DNA of 64,000 nt from Sphingobium trunci (GCF_022664535.1 NZ_JAKUJY010000002.1:124001-188000), one strand, 5' to 3'; shown: positions 20,004-30,141, numbered from the stretch's first letter. The notes: generated from the sequence alone by a model not told the origin. Program-made: numbers and translations.

Positions 20004-21104
20004 TCAGGATGGATCGAACAGGACGCCGCCGGTCATGGGTTCCGGCGCGCCGGTGGTGCCGGGGAAGCTGATCGGCAGCTTTTTCAGGTGACGGACGGCC
20101 ATATAGGCAAAGCCCTGCGCTTCGAGCGCATCGCCGTCCCAGCCCAGTTCATCCACCGGGCGGACCTGTGCGCCGGTCCGTTCCGCCAGCATCCGCATCA
20201 GCGTCGCATTGTGACGCCCGCCGCCCGCGACATGGATATGCGCGGGGCGTTCGGGCAGATGGTCGAGGCCGCGAGCCACGGCGGCGGCTGAAAAGGCCGT
20301 CAGGGTCGCCGCGCCATCCTCCAATGTCAGCCCGCGTACCGCGTCGATGGTGAAGGCTTCGCGATCGATGCTCTTCGGCGGCGCCACGGCGAACCAGGGG
20401 TCCGAAAGCATGGCCGCGAGCCGGGCTTCGTCGACCTTGCCCTTCGCCGCGCACGAGCCGTTTTCGTCGAAGCCGCGGTCGCTGTGCGTCTGCATCCAGT
20501 TGTCGATCAGGCCGCTCGCCATGCCGGTGTCGAAGGCGGTGATCTCTCCGCTGGAGGCGATGGCGGTGATGTTGGCGACGCCGCCCAGATTGAGGATGGC
20601 GACAGGCTTGGGCAGGCCGTGCGCCAGCGCGCGATGATAGACGGGCAGCAGCGGGGCGCCCTGCCCGCCCGCGGCGACGTCGGCGCTGCGCAGGTCGGCG
20701 ACCACCGGAATGCCGAAGGCGCCCGCAAGGGACGCGCCGTCGCCGATCTGCCAGGTCCAGCGCCATTCGGGACGATGCGCGACGGTGTGGCCGTGGAAGC
20801 CGATGACCGCGATGTCCTGCGCGATATGGCCGCTGCGGCCCAGCAGATCCGCGACCGCCTCGACATGGAGTTCGGTGAGTTCCTGCTCGACCGCCTGGAT
20901 CAGCGGTTCGAAACCCGGCCTCTCCATCGTCATGGCGCGCTGGCAGGCTTCGGCGAGGCGCAGCCGGAAGCCGTCATGATAGGGCCTGGCGTGGAAGGCG
21001 ATTCCCCGGCTGGCCCCTTCCCCGTCGGTTTCGATCAGCGCGGCGTCGATGCCGTCGCGCGACGTGCCCGACATGAGGCCGATTGCCAGCATTTTCGACG
21101 ACAC
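20004..21104 (-). CDS. anmK: Anhydro-N-acetylmuramic acid kinase
   Basis: 366 residues from a GTG at 21104, which has GGAGGA six bases upstream; the ATG at 21092 would be too far from it. The enzyme converts 1,6-anhydro-MurNAc plus ATP to MurNAc-6-phosphate in cell-wall recycling. Seen: the N-terminal phosphate-loop GLMSGTSRDGIDAAL, the VIGFHGHTVAHRP region, the FDTGMASGLIDNWM motif and the C-terminal VAGGGRHNATLMRML. These are the standard AnmK/actin-like ATPase features. It is divergent from tyrS over about 130 bases. Confidence 0.95.
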   Translation of the reverse strand: MSSKMLAIGLMSGTSRDGIDAALIETDGEGASRGIAFHARPYHDGFRLRLAEACQRAMTMERPGFEPLIQAVEQELTELHVEAVADLLGRSGHIAQDIAVIGFHGHTVAHRPEWRWTWQIGDGASLAGAFGIPVVADLRSADVAAGGQGAPLLPVYHRALAHGLPKPVAILNLGGVANITAIASSGEITAFDTGMASGLIDNWMQTHSDRGFDENGSCAAKGKVDEARLAAMLSDPWFAVAPPKSIDREAFTIDAVRGLTLEDGAATLTAFSAAAVARGLDHLPERPAHIHVAGGGRHNATLMRMLAERTGAQVRPVDELGWDGDALEAQGFAYMAVRHLKKLPISFPGTTGAPEPMTGGVLFDPS

Positions 21105-21238
21105 CGCATTTCCTCCATTGCGAGCCTCCTCTTTAGAGAAGTGGAGGCCTTCGACAAGCTCAGGCCGAATGGAGGTGAGTTTTTCGCTTCCACGGAGGGT
21201 TTTCCGCGCGATGAGCCGATGCTACAGCGCGCGGCGTC

Positions 21239-22456
21239 ATGACCAGCTACACATCCGATCTGCTCCGCCTGCTGGAAGCGCGCGGTTACATCCATCAACT
21301 GACCGACGCGGAGGGGCTGGACGCCCTCGCCGCCAGGCAGATCGTGCCCGGCTATATCGGCTTCGACCCGACGGCGCCCTCGCTGCATGTCGGGCATCTG
21401 GTGTCGATCATGATGCTGCGCCAGTTGCAGAAGGCCGGGCACAAGCCGATCGTGCTGATGGGCGGCGGCACCGGCAAGATCGGCGATCCGAGCTTCAAGG
21501 ACGAGGCGCGCAAGCTGCTGACGACCGACCTGATCGCGGAGAACGTCGCCAGCATCAAGCGGGTATTCGCCCGTTTCCTGACCTTCGGCGACGGGCCGAC
21601 CGACGCGATCATGGTCGACAATGCCGACTGGCTCGACAAGCTGGAATATATCCCGTTCCTGCGCGACATCGGCCAGCATTTCTCGGTCAACCGGATGCTG
21701 AGCTTCGATTCGGTGAAGCTGCGGCTGGACCGGGAGCAGTCGCTCTCTTTCCTCGAATTCAATTACATGATCCTTCAGGCCTATGATTTTCTGGAACTGT
21801 CGCGGCGTTCGGCCTGCCGGCTCCAGATGGGCGGGTCGGACCAGTGGGGCAATATCGTCAACGGCGTCGAGCTGGCCCGGCGCGTGGACGGAACCCAGGT
21901 CTTCGGCCTCACCACGCCGCTGCTGACCAATGCGGACGGCAGCAAGATGGGCAAGACCGTGGGCGGCGCGGTGTGGCTGAACGAGGATCAGCTTTCGAAC
22001 TATGATTACTGGCAGTTCTGGCGAAACACCGCCGACGCCGACGTCGCCAACCGGCTGCGGCTGTTCACCGACCTGCCGATGGAAGAGGTGGAGCGGCTGG
22101 CCGCCCTGCAGGGGGCGGAGATCAACGACGCGAAGAAGATCCTGGCCAATGAGGCGACGGCCCTGTGCCGGGGCGCCGAGGCGGCCGCCCTGGCGGCGGA
22201 AACGGCGCGCAGGACCTTCGAGGAAGGCGCTTCGGACGCCAATCTGCCGACCGTGTCGCTTGGCGCGGAAGGGCTGAACATCGTCCAGGGCACGGCGGCG
22301 CTGGGCTTTGCCGCGTCCAACAAGGAAGTGCGGCGCAAGCTGGCGGAGGGCGCCATAAGGGTGAATGGCGAGGTGGTCAGCGATCCCGCGCTGGCGCTGA
22401 AGGCGGGCGACAAGGTCAGCTTCGGCGCGAAGAAGCACGGCATCGTAACCATCTGA
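21239..22456 (+). CDS. tyrS: Tyrosyl-tRNA synthetase
   Basis: 405 residues. Class I aminoacyl-tRNA synthetase that charges tRNA-Tyr. The HIGH signature is LHVGH (about residue 50), the KMSKS signature is DGSKMGKT (about 240), and GGSDQWGN near 200 forms the tyrosine pocket. The last about 60 residues form an S4 RNA-binding domain ([21 protein letters not shown]). The ATG at 21239 immediately follows the divergent anmK promoter region. The adjacent anmK-tyrS arrangement is common in sphingomonads. Confidence 0.97.
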   Translation: MTSYTSDLLRLLEARGYIHQLTDAEGLDALAARQIVPGYIGFDPTAPSLHVGHLVSIMMLRQLQKAGHKPIVLMGGGTGKIGDPSFKDEARKLLTTDLIAENVASIKRVFARFLTFGDGPTDAIMVDNADWLDKLEYIPFLRDIGQHFSVNRMLSFDSVKLRLDREQSLSFLEFNYMILQAYDFLELSRRSACRLQMGGSDQWGNIVNGVELARRVDGTQVFGLTTPLLTNADGSKMGKTVGGAVWLNEDQLSNYDYWQFWRNTADADVANRLRLFTDLPMEEVERLAALQGAEINDAKKILANEATALCRGAEAAALAAETARRTFEEGASDANLPTVSLGAEGLNIVQGTAALGFAASNKEVRRKLAEGAIRVNGEVVSDPALALKAGDKVSFGAKKHGIVTI

Positions 22457-22529
22457 TATATCTGGCGTCAACGGCGCGCTAACCATATCCGGTAAGAAAG
22501 AGGCTATCTTACTTAACTAGGTTAGCGGC

Positions 22530-22883
22530 ATGCCTTCGGTGTTCGCAAACCTCGGTCATCTCAACCTGTCGCGCGATCCTTCGGTCGACCAGCGACGGGC
22601 GCAACGCGATCTGGTGGACATGGTGAGCCATATCACCGCGCTGGGCCGCACCCATGGCGCACGGATCATCAACATCTCCGCGCTGGGACTGATGTGCCGG
22701 ACCGACGCGCTGCTCGAAATCGGGCAGCGCGTCACCGTCTGGCTGCCGGTGGTGACAGATTGCGCCGCCGAAGTGCGCTGGGTCGAGGATGGCCGGATCG
22801 GCATGGAATTTGTCGGGACGATCGAACCGCGCACCTATGACGCGATGCTTTCGCTCATCCCGCCACGACAGACGGCCTGGTAG
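22530..22883 (+). CDS. PilZ domain protein
   Basis: 117 residues, a single PilZ domain. The putative c-di-GMP-binding arm is RRAQRDLV (about residues 22-29; canonical R-x-x-x-R). The second motif D/N-x-S-x-x-G appears as NISALGL (about 49-55), followed by the GQRVTVWLP and AEVRWVEDGRIGMEF beta strands. It would bind c-di-GMP and act as a small adaptor; the target is unknown. Its 3' end overlaps that of the convergent mscS-like gene by 29 bases. Confidence 0.85.
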   Translation: MPSVFANLGHLNLSRDPSVDQRRAQRDLVDMVSHITALGRTHGARIINISALGLMCRTDALLEIGQRVTVWLPVVTDCAAEVRWVEDGRIGMEFVGTIEPRTYDAMLSLIPPRQTAW

Positions 22884-23934
22884 GCCCCTCCTCCATTTCG
22901 ACAAGATGGCGTGAGCGGACCAGCGCCTGCGGCATGTGCGTGCGCAGATAATCCAGCATCGCTTCGCGCACCTCGCAGCGCAGGTCGAAGGCGATGCCGG
23001 CGTTCCGGGCGCTGAGGAGGCCACGCAGTTCCAGCGCGTCCGCCCGGTGGTCGGTCACCTGCAGGATCGCCACCCGGCCGTCCCAGCGGCTGTTGGACTT
23101 GACCGTTTCGATGAATTTGGCGCGGATCGGCTCGATCTCCGTCGCGGGGTCGACATAGAGGAATACGGTGCCGAGCAGGTCGGACGTTCTGGTCGTCCAG
23201 TTCTGGAACGGCTTTTCGAGGAAGGTGGAGACAGGCACGATCAGGCGGCGGTCGTCCCAGATGCGGACGACCACATAGGTCAGCTTGATATCCTCTATGC
23301 GGCCCCATTCGCCCTCTATGACGACGACGTCGTCCAGCCGGACGGGTTCGGAAAAGGCCATCTGGATGCCCGCGATGAGGTTCTTGAGCGCGGGCTGGGC
23401 GGCGGCGCCGACCGCGAGCCCGGCAAGACCCGCCGAAGCCATCAGCGTGACGCCGACGGTGCGGACGCCGGGGATCATCATCAGCATCAGCGAGAGGATG
23501 AGGAAGCCGATGATGCACTGCGCCACGCGGTAGAGGATGCGGATGCGGGTATGCTGGCGCCGGGCCTTCAGATTGTCCTCGACGGTGATGTCGCTGCGCC
23601 GTTCGAGCAGGACGCGGCCGGCGCGCATCGCGGCGAAGATCAGCCAGCCGTTCAGCAGGATGAACAGCATCTTCGAGCCGATCGACCAGATCGCCTCCAC
23701 ATTGGGGGCGAAGGTCAGGGGCTGGATGCCCGCGGCCAGGGTCATCAGGACGATGATCCAGCGGGTCGGCTGATAGAGGGCGGGCAGGATGACCGGCTCC
23801 ACGCGCATCCGGCGGGCGATGCGGATGGCCGCCCAGTAAGCGAGCCAGTGGAGGAGGAAGGCGACCGCTACCGACAGGAGGATGGAGATCGCCGCCATCG
23901 GCGTGATGTGGTGCAGGCTGATGTCCGATTGCAT
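22855..23934 (-). CDS. MscS family mechanosensitive channel
   Basis: 359 residues. Four to five hydrophobic segments fill about residues 10-175, ending with the pore-lining helix VGVTLMASAGLAGLAVGAAAQPALKNL. The MscS beta domain follows, with RLDDVVVIEGEWGRIEDIKLTYVVVRIWDDRRLIVPVS and NWTTRTSDL. A C-terminal alpha/beta cage domain completes it. It probably opens under membrane tension to release solutes during osmotic downshock. Two ATGs lie at the start; I kept the first. Convergent with the PilZ gene, which it overlaps at the 3' end. Confidence 0.92.
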   Translation of the reverse strand: MQSDISLHHITPMAAISILLSVAVAFLLHWLAYWAAIRIARRMRVEPVILPALYQPTRWIIVLMTLAAGIQPLTFAPNVEAIWSIGSKMLFILLNGWLIFAAMRAGRVLLERRSDITVEDNLKARRQHTRIRILYRVAQCIIGFLILSLMLMMIPGVRTVGVTLMASAGLAGLAVGAAAQPALKNLIAGIQMAFSEPVRLDDVVVIEGEWGRIEDIKLTYVVVRIWDDRRLIVPVSTFLEKPFQNWTTRTSDLLGTVFLYVDPATEIEPIRAKFIETVKSNSRWDGRVAILQVTDHRADALELRGLLSARNAGIAFDLRCEVREAMLDYLRTHMPQALVRSRHLVEMEEGPTRPSVVAG

Positions 23935-24028
23935 GGATTGGCAACGGCCCGCGCCAGCGATGGTTTCGCGGGCGCAGCGATTCGTCGCGGGATCGAGGCC
24001 GCCTGTCTATCGCGCGAGCATCCCGGCT

Positions 24029-26092
24029 TCAGCCGCTGCGCAACAGGCCCACCGCCGCGTCGCGTTCGAACAGGTAGAGGCAGGTTCTGGCCGCCTCGCC
24101 CCTCGCTTCGGTCAGGCCTCCGTCGCGGTCGATCAGCAGGTGGGCGTCGTCGCGGGCGGAATCGAGCAGGGCGGAGAGATGTTCGGGGGTGGCGAGCTTG
24201 AGCTGGGCTTCGCCCGACTGGCGGGTGCCCAGGATTTCACCCGCACCGCGCAGGCGAAGATCCTCCTCCGCGATGCGGAAGCCGTCATTGGTTTCCCGCA
24301 TCAGCGCGAGCCGGGCGCGGGAGGTTTCGGAGAGGGCGCTACCGCGCAGCAGGATGCAGACCGAGTGGTTCTGGCCCCGGCCCACCCGGCCCCGGAGCTG
24401 GTGGAGTTGCGCGAGGCCGAAGCGTTCGGCGCCTTCGATGATGATGAGGTTGCTGTTGGGGACGTCGACGCCCACTTCGATGACCGTGGTGGCGACGAGG
24501 ATTTTCGTGCGGGCCGACGCGAAAGCCTCCATCGCGGCATCCTTGTCCGGACCCTTCATGCGGCCGTGGACGAGGCCCACCAACTCGCCGAAGCGCATCT
24601 TCAACATTTCGGCGCGGGCTTCGGCGGCGGCCTGATCGCTGGTTTCGCTTTCCTCGACCAGCGGGCAGACCCAATAGGCCTGGCCGCCGCCTTCGACATG
24701 GCGGGCGAGCGCCTCGACCACTTCGTCGAGGCGGCTGGCGGACATCACCACCGTCTGGATCGGCTGGCGGCCCGGCGGCATCTCGTCCAGGCGGGAGACG
24801 TCCATCTCACCATAATAGGTCAGCGTCAGCGTGCGCGGGATGGGGGTGGCGGTCATCACCAGAAGGTGCGGCGTGCGCTCCGCCTTGGCGGCGAGCATCA
24901 TGCGCTGGGCGACGCCGAAGCGATGCTGTTCGTCGATCACGGCGAGGGCGAGATTCCTGTAGCGCACCGCCTCCTGGAAGATGGCGTGGGTGCCGACGAG
25001 GATGTCGATGCTGCCGTCCGCAAGGCCCATCAGGGTGGATTCGCGGGTCTTTCCCTTCTCGCGGCCGGTGAGGATGGCGATGGTGACCGGCAGGCCGGAT
25101 GCCATGGCGCGCAGCGTCTCATAATGCTGGCGGGCGAGGATTTCGGTGGGGGCGAGGAGCGCGCCCTGGGCGCCCGCCTCCACCGTGTTGAGCAGCGCCA
25201 TCAGGGCAACCAGCGTCTTGCCCGAGCCTACATCGCCCTGGAGGAGGCGGAGCATGGGGATGGGCTGCGCCATGTCGCCTTCGATTTCCCCGAAGGCGCG
25301 GCGTTGGGCGCCCGTGGGGGCGAAGGGCAGTTTCAGCATGGCGCGCAGGCGGCCGTCTCCCTCGATCGGGACGCCCCGGCGCTTGCGGGAGGATTGGCGG
25401 ACCAGCATCAGCGCGAGCTGCCCCGCGAAGATTTCGTCATAGGCGAGGCGCTCGCGGGCCTTGGCATCGCCGGGGTCGGCATGGATGCGGCTCAGGGCCT
25501 CGCGCCATGCGGGCCAGCCTTTTTGGCCAAGCAGGCTGGGTTCGATCCATTCGGGGAGATCCGGGGCGCGGCTCAGGGCCTGGGCGGCGAGGTCGCGCAT
25601 GCGGTTGTTGGTGAGACCTTCCGACAGGCCGTAGACCGGCTCTCGCGAGGGGATGGTGGCGGCTTCTTCCGGCGGGAGCACATAGTCCGGGTGGACGATC
25701 TGGAGATTGTCGCCATAGGCCTCCAGCTTGCCGGAGATGAATTTGGGCTCATGGAGCGGCAGCAGCTTGCGGGGCCAGGCGCTGTTGCGGCCGAAATAGA
25801 CCAGGGCGACGGTGTTGCCATGCCTGTCCTGCGCGATGACGCGGAAGGGCGCGCGGGCGCTGCCGGAGGCGCGGTAGTCGATCGGGGTGAGCTGGATGCC
25901 GATGACGCGGCCTGAGTCGCTCAAGGCGAGTTCGTCGACCATGCGGCGGTCGATGAAGGTGACCGGCAGGTGAAAGGCGACGTCGACGGCACGGGCCAGC
26001 CCCAGCCGCTCCAGCGGCTTGGCGAGCGCGGGGCCGACGCCCTTGAGCGCTTCGATTTCGGTGAAGAGTGGGTTGAGGATATCGGGTCGCAT
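24029..26092 (-). CDS. recG: ATP-dependent DNA helicase RecG
   Basis: 687 residues from ATG 26092 (MRPDILNPLFTEIEALKGVG); the frame extends upstream into the repeat region. The N-terminal wedge/OB domain (about 50-150) contacts branched DNA. The SF2 helicase core shows Walker A GDVGSGKT, DEQH (motif II) and TATPIPRTL (motif III). The C-terminal part ends with RGRVGRG and the RLRGAGEILGTRQSG region. RecG reverses stalled forks and processes Holliday junctions. It is divergent from sdhE, with a dispersed repeat between them. Confidence 0.97.
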   Translation of the reverse strand: MRPDILNPLFTEIEALKGVGPALAKPLERLGLARAVDVAFHLPVTFIDRRMVDELALSDSGRVIGIQLTPIDYRASGSARAPFRVIAQDRHGNTVALVYFGRNSAWPRKLLPLHEPKFISGKLEAYGDNLQIVHPDYVLPPEEAATIPSREPVYGLSEGLTNNRMRDLAAQALSRAPDLPEWIEPSLLGQKGWPAWREALSRIHADPGDAKARERLAYDEIFAGQLALMLVRQSSRKRRGVPIEGDGRLRAMLKLPFAPTGAQRRAFGEIEGDMAQPIPMLRLLQGDVGSGKTLVALMALLNTVEAGAQGALLAPTEILARQHYETLRAMASGLPVTIAILTGREKGKTRESTLMGLADGSIDILVGTHAIFQEAVRYRNLALAVIDEQHRFGVAQRMMLAAKAERTPHLLVMTATPIPRTLTLTYYGEMDVSRLDEMPPGRQPIQTVVMSASRLDEVVEALARHVEGGGQAYWVCPLVEESETSDQAAAEARAEMLKMRFGELVGLVHGRMKGPDKDAAMEAFASARTKILVATTVIEVGVDVPNSNLIIIEGAERFGLAQLHQLRGRVGRGQNHSVCILLRGSALSETSRARLALMRETNDGFRIAEEDLRLRGAGEILGTRQSGEAQLKLATPEHLSALLDSARDDAHLLIDRDGGLTEARGEAARTCLYLFERDAAVGLLRSG

Positions 26093-26109
26093 GGCTATCT
26101 GACGGCGTC

Positions 26110-26170
26110 TAGAGCATTTTCGAGCCGGACGGTATGTCCGGCGGCTTGGAAAATGCGGCAAACGAAAAAC
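26110..26170. repeat. Dispersed hairpin-forming repeat of the AGAGCAT type, copy B
   Basis: Begins CTAGAGCATTTTC and ends GCGGCAAACGAAAAAC. Outer arms GCATTTTC (26114-26121) and GAAAATGC (26149-26156) pair, as do inner arms GCCGGAC (26124-26130) and GTCCGGC (26136-26142). It shares its first eight bases and A-rich exit with copy A at 19883, with different stem sequences. It lies in the divergent recG/sdhE promoter region. Confidence 0.65.
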
Positions 26171-26236
26171 TCCAGCCGGGACGGTGGCTCAAACATCCGA
26201 TCGGCGATCTTGGCATGTCTGCGCAAGGAACAAATT

Positions 26237-26506
26237 GTGAACGAAGATCCCCGTATCCGCCGCCTGCAATTCCGGGCCTGGCATCGTGGCATCAAGGAAG
26301 CGGACCTCGCCGTGGGTGGTTTCTTCGATCGCTACCATGCCGAATGGGGTGAGGAAGAAATCCGGTGGTTCGAGCGCTTCATGGATGAGCAGGATGCCGA
26401 CATCATGGCCTGGGCCATGGGGACGCTGCCGGTGCCGCAGGAATGGCAGGGACCGATGTGGGACAGGTTCGCCAGGCTGGATTTCGTGGAGATCGGGAAG
26501 AAATAA
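26237..26506 (+). CDS. sdhE: Succinate dehydrogenase flavinylation/assembly factor SdhE
   Basis: 89 residues from a GTG at 26237 with AAGGA eight bases upstream. The small helical protein shows the family signature RRLQFRAWHRGIKEADL, which contains the R-G-x-x-E-x-D segment needed for FAD attachment to SdhA, then FMDEQDADIMAWAMG. The usual length is 80-95 residues. The order recG-sdhE-mfd is shared by many alphaproteobacteria. No succinate dehydrogenase genes are in this window. Confidence 0.92.
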   Translation: MNEDPRIRRLQFRAWHRGIKEADLAVGGFFDRYHAEWGEEEIRWFERFMDEQDADIMAWAMGTLPVPQEWQGPMWDRFARLDFVEIGKK

Positions 26507-26544
26507 GCTCCTCCTTTGCGGACTGACCTGCCCTCCCCCAACCT

Positions 26545-26560
26545 CTCCCGCTTGCGGGAG
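26545..26560. repeat. GC-rich palindromic intergenic repeat, copy 3
   Basis: CTCCCGC (26545-26551) and GCGGGAG (26554-26560) separated by TT, preceded by CCTCCCCCAAC and followed by GGGG. Same family as 8925-8946. The right arm overlaps the purine-rich stretch just upstream of the mfd ATG (26578), so hairpin formation could affect mfd translation. Confidence 0.65.
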
Positions 26561-26577
26561 GGGGACCGAGTTTCGAA

Positions 26578-29500
26578 ATGACCGATCTTCTGAAAATCCT
26601 GAAAGCCTCCTCGCCCATGACCCTTTCGGGGGTTCCGGCCGGGTTTCAGCCCTGGTTGCTGGCGGATATCGCGCGGGCGGCGCCCTCTCGCGCCCTGTTC
26701 GTGGCGCCCGACGAGCAACTCATGCGCGCGGTGGCGGACACGGCGCATTATTTCGCGCCGGAGATCGAGATCGTCGAGATTCCCGCCTGGGACTGCCTGC
26801 CCTATGACCGGGCCAGTCCTTCGCTGCGGACGGCCTCGGCACGGCTGGCGGGGCTTTATGCGTTGCAGGGCAAGCCCAGGGGACCGCAACTGGTCCTCAC
26901 CACGCTCAATGCGCTGACGCAGCGGACGCTCACCCCCTTCCGCGTGCGGCAGCTTGTGGCGAAACTGGCGCCCAAGGAGCGGATCGCGATTGCGCGGCTG
27001 GCCGACATGTTGCAGGCCAATGGCTATGTGCGCACCGATACCGTGCATGACCGGGGCGAGTTCGCCATTCGCGGCGGCATCGTCGACCTGTTTCCCGGCG
27101 GCGAGGAGCAGCCGCTGCGGCTCGATTTCTTCGGCGACGAGATCGAGACGGTGCGGCGCTTCGATCCGGCGGACCAGCGGACCAGCGGCAGTGTCGAAGG
27201 CTTCACGCTGCTGCCCGCGTCCGAGGCTTTGCTGGACGAGGAGACCATCAAGCGTTTCCGGGGACGCTATCGCGAGACGTTCGGTGCGACGGCGACGGGC
27301 GATCCGCTCTACCAGGCGGTGAGTGACGGACGGCGGCTGGCGGGGATGGAACATTGGCTGCCGCTGTTCGAGGAGCGGCTGGTGCCGATGACCGAGCATC
27401 TGGGCGAGGACACGATCGTCGTGCTGGATCATGGCGTGGCGGGCGCGGCCGAGGCGCGGTTCGAGGCGATCCGGGACTATCACGCCAATCGCGTGCAGGC
27501 GAAATCCTCCGATCCGGGCGCCTATCGGCCGCTCGAGCCCAAGGCACTGTATCTGGATGCCGCCGAATGGGACGCCATCACGCGCGCATGGCCGATGCAT
27601 GCCACCACGCCCTTCCATGAGCCGGAAAGCGCATCCGTCCTCGATTTCGAGGTGGACGGCCCGCGCGACTTCGCGCCGGAGCGGGCACAGAACGCCAATG
27701 TCTACGAGGCGGTGGGCAAGCATGTCGCCGCGCTCCAGCGGGCGAAGAAGAAGGTCGTCATCGCCAGCTATTCCGGCGGCGCGCGGGAGCGGCTTTCGGG
27801 CCTTTTGGCCGACCATGGGCTGAAACGGGTCGCGGCGGCGGACAGCTGGCAGGAGGCTTTGGGGGTCGCCGCGGGCGGCAGCACGGTGCTGACCGTCCTG
27901 CCCCTCGACCATGGCTTTACCGCGCCCGACGTGGCGGTGCTGACCGAACAGGACATGCTGGGCGACCGGCTGGTGCGGCGGGCCAAGCGGAAGAAGAGCG
28001 CCGACGCCTTCCTCGCCGAACTGGCGACGCTCTCACCGGGCGATCTGGTCGTGCATATGGATCATGGCATCGGCCGCTATGAAGGGCTGACGCAGATCCC
28101 CGTAGCCAAGGCGGCGCATGACTGCGTGGCGCTGGAATATGCGGGCGGCGACAAGCTCTATGTCCCGGTGGAGAATCTGGAGGTTCTCTCCCGCTACGGG
28201 TCCGACAGCGAGGGGGTGAGCCTCGACAAGCTGGGCGGCGAGGCGTGGCAGCGGCGCAAGGCGCGGATGAAGGAGCGTATCCGCGAGATTGCGGGTGAAC
28301 TGCTCAAGACCGCGGCGGAACGCGCGCTGCGGGCGGCGGGCGTGGCCGAGCCGGACAGTGCCGGCTATCCCGCGTTCGTGGACCGCTTCCCCTATCAGGA
28401 GACCGAGGATCAGGACCGCGCGATCATGGACGTGGTCGAGGATCTGGGTGCCGGGCGGCCGATGGACCGGCTGGTGTGCGGCGATGTCGGTTTCGGCAAG
28501 ACGGAGGTGGCCTTGCGAGCGGCTTTCGTGGCCGCGATGGCGGGGATGCAGGTGGTGGTGATCTGCCCCACCACCCTGCTCGCCCGGCAGCATCACATGA
28601 ATTTCGAGGAGCGCTTCCGGGGCTTTCCGGTGAATATCGGGCGGCTGTCGCGGCTGGTGCCGGACAAGGAGGCCAAGGCCGTCAAGGCCGGGCTGGCCGA
28701 CGGGACGATAGACATCGTCGTGGGCACCCATGCGCTGCTGGCCAAGGGGCTCGAGTTCAAGCGGCTGGGCCTCGTCATCGTCGACGAGGAACAGCGTTTC
28801 GGCGTGACCCACAAGGAGCGATTGAAGTCGCTCAAGACCGATGTGCATGTGCTGACGCTGACGGCGACGCCGATCCCGCGCACCTTGCAGATGGCGATGT
28901 CCGGCCTGCGCGAACTGTCGGTGATCCAGACGCCGCCGGTCGATCGCCTGGCGGTGCGGACCTATATCATGCCCTGGGACGGGGTGGTGATCCGCGAGGC
29001 GCTGCTGCGCGAACATTATCGCGGCGGGCAGAGTTTCTTCGTGGTGCCGCACGTTGCCGACCTCACCGAAGTGGAGGAGTTCCTGCGCACCGAAGTGCCC
29101 GAAGTCCGGCCGGTGGTGGCGCATGGGCAGATGAGCGCGACCGAGGTGGAGGAGCGCATGTCGGCCTTCTACGACAAGCGTTACGATGTGCTGCTGTCGA
29201 CCACCATCGTGGAGAGCGGGCTGGACATTCCGTCGGCCAACACGCTCATCATCCACCGGGCGGACCGTTTCGGGCTGGCGCAGCTTTACCAGCTTCGCGG
29301 GCGGGTGGGCCGGTCGAAGACGCGGGCCTATGCCTATTTCACCACGCCCGCCAACCGCGTGATCACCGAGACGGCGGAAAAACGGCTGAAGGTGCTGTCC
29401 GACCTGGACACGCTGGGGGCCGGGTTCCAACTGGCGTCGCACGACCTCGATATCCGCGGCGCGGGCAATCTGGTCGGCGACGAGCAGTCGGGCCATATCA

Positions 29501-30039
29501 AGGAGGTCGGGTTCGAACTCTACCAGTCCATGCTGGAGGATGCGATCCTGGAGGCCAAGGCTGGCGGCGCGGGAATCGAGAAGCGGGACAGCTTCTCGCC
29601 GCAGATCACCGTGGATGCGCCGATCCTCATTCCGGAGGACTATGTGCCCGACCTTGACCTTCGCATGGGGCTGTACCGGCGCCTGAACGAGGTGGAGGAC
29701 CGGCAGGGGCTGGAAGCCTTTGCGGCGGAACTGATCGACCGTTTCGGAAAGCTGCCCGCGCCGACGCAGAATCTCTTCAAGATCATCGAGATCAAGCAGA
29801 ATTGCGTTGCCGCCAATATCGCGAAGATCGACGTCGGGCCGAAGGGCGCGCTGGTCAGCTTCTTCGAGGATCGCTTCCCCCGGCCGGAGGCGCTGGTCGC
29901 CTATATCCAGCGGCTGAACGGGGTGGCGCGGCTGAGGCCAGACAGTAAAGTCGTGGTGAACCGGGCATGGGCCGATCCGGCGGCGCGGCTGAATGGGGCT
30001 TTGCAACTGTCGAAGGGGCTGGCGAAGGCGGCCGGGTAG
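26578..30039 (+). CDS. mfd: Transcription-repair coupling factor Mfd
   Basis: 1153 residues, full length. Domains in order: UvrB-homology region (about 1-340; GGIVDLFPGG), RNA polymerase-interacting CarD-like domain (about 480-550; GDLVVHMDHGIGRYEGL), and SF2 translocase core (Walker A GDVGFGKT; DEEQRFG; TATPIPRTL). The TRG motif region (RGRVGRS) and the C-terminal autoinhibitory D7 domain follow. It removes RNA polymerase stalled at lesions and recruits UvrA. The only purine-rich stretch upstream of the ATG belongs to a palindromic repeat about 13 bases away, so initiation may be weak. Confidence 0.97.
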   Translation: MTDLLKILKASSPMTLSGVPAGFQPWLLADIARAAPSRALFVAPDEQLMRAVADTAHYFAPEIEIVEIPAWDCLPYDRASPSLRTASARLAGLYALQGKPRGPQLVLTTLNALTQRTLTPFRVRQLVAKLAPKERIAIARLADMLQANGYVRTDTVHDRGEFAIRGGIVDLFPGGEEQPLRLDFFGDEIETVRRFDPADQRTSGSVEGFTLLPASEALLDEETIKRFRGRYRETFGATATGDPLYQAVSDGRRLAGMEHWLPLFEERLVPMTEHLGEDTIVVLDHGVAGAAEARFEAIRDYHANRVQAKSSDPGAYRPLEPKALYLDAAEWDAITRAWPMHATTPFHEPESASVLDFEVDGPRDFAPERAQNANVYEAVGKHVAALQRAKKKVVIASYSGGARERLSGLLADHGLKRVAAADSWQEALGVAAGGSTVLTVLPLDHGFTAPDVAVLTEQDMLGDRLVRRAKRKKSADAFLAELATLSPGDLVVHMDHGIGRYEGLTQIPVAKAAHDCVALEYAGGDKLYVPVENLEVLSRYGSDSEGVSLDKLGGEAWQRRKARMKERIREIAGELLKTAAERALRAAGVAEPDSAGYPAFVDRFPYQETEDQDRAIMDVVEDLGAGRPMDRLVCGDVGFGKTEVALRAAFVAAMAGMQVVVICPTTLLARQHHMNFEERFRGFPVNIGRLSRLVPDKEAKAVKAGLADGTIDIVVGTHALLAKGLEFKRLGLVIVDEEQRFGVTHKERLKSLKTDVHVLTLTATPIPRTLQMAMSGLRELSVIQTPPVDRLAVRTYIMPWDGVVIREALLREHYRGGQSFFVVPHVADLTEVEEFLRTEVPEVRPVVAHGQMSATEVEERMSAFYDKRYDVLLSTTIVESGLDIPSANTLIIHRADRFGLAQLYQLRGRVGRSKTRAYAYFTTPANRVITETAEKRLKVLSDLDTLGAGFQLASHDLDIRGAGNLVGDEQSGHIKEVGFELYQSMLEDAILEAKAGGAGIEKRDSFSPQITVDAPILIPEDYVPDLDLRMGLYRRLNEVEDRQGLEAFAAELIDRFGKLPAPTQNLFKIIEIKQNCVAANIAKIDVGPKGALVSFFEDRFPRPEALVAYIQRLNGVARLRPDSKVVVNRAWADPAARLNGALQLSKGLAKAAG

Positions 30040-30141
30040 AACGCCTTTGTTATCACGCGGAAAAGAGCCAGCAACAGTCGCAACCTAAATCCCGCTTCGA
30101 CGACCGGGAGGCAAAGTCCGGCGTCGAGCAGGAGAATGTGC

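Noticed and set aside
28033..30006. 657-codon minus-strand frame opposite mfd
   Set aside because: Fully antisense to a complete Mfd with all motifs.
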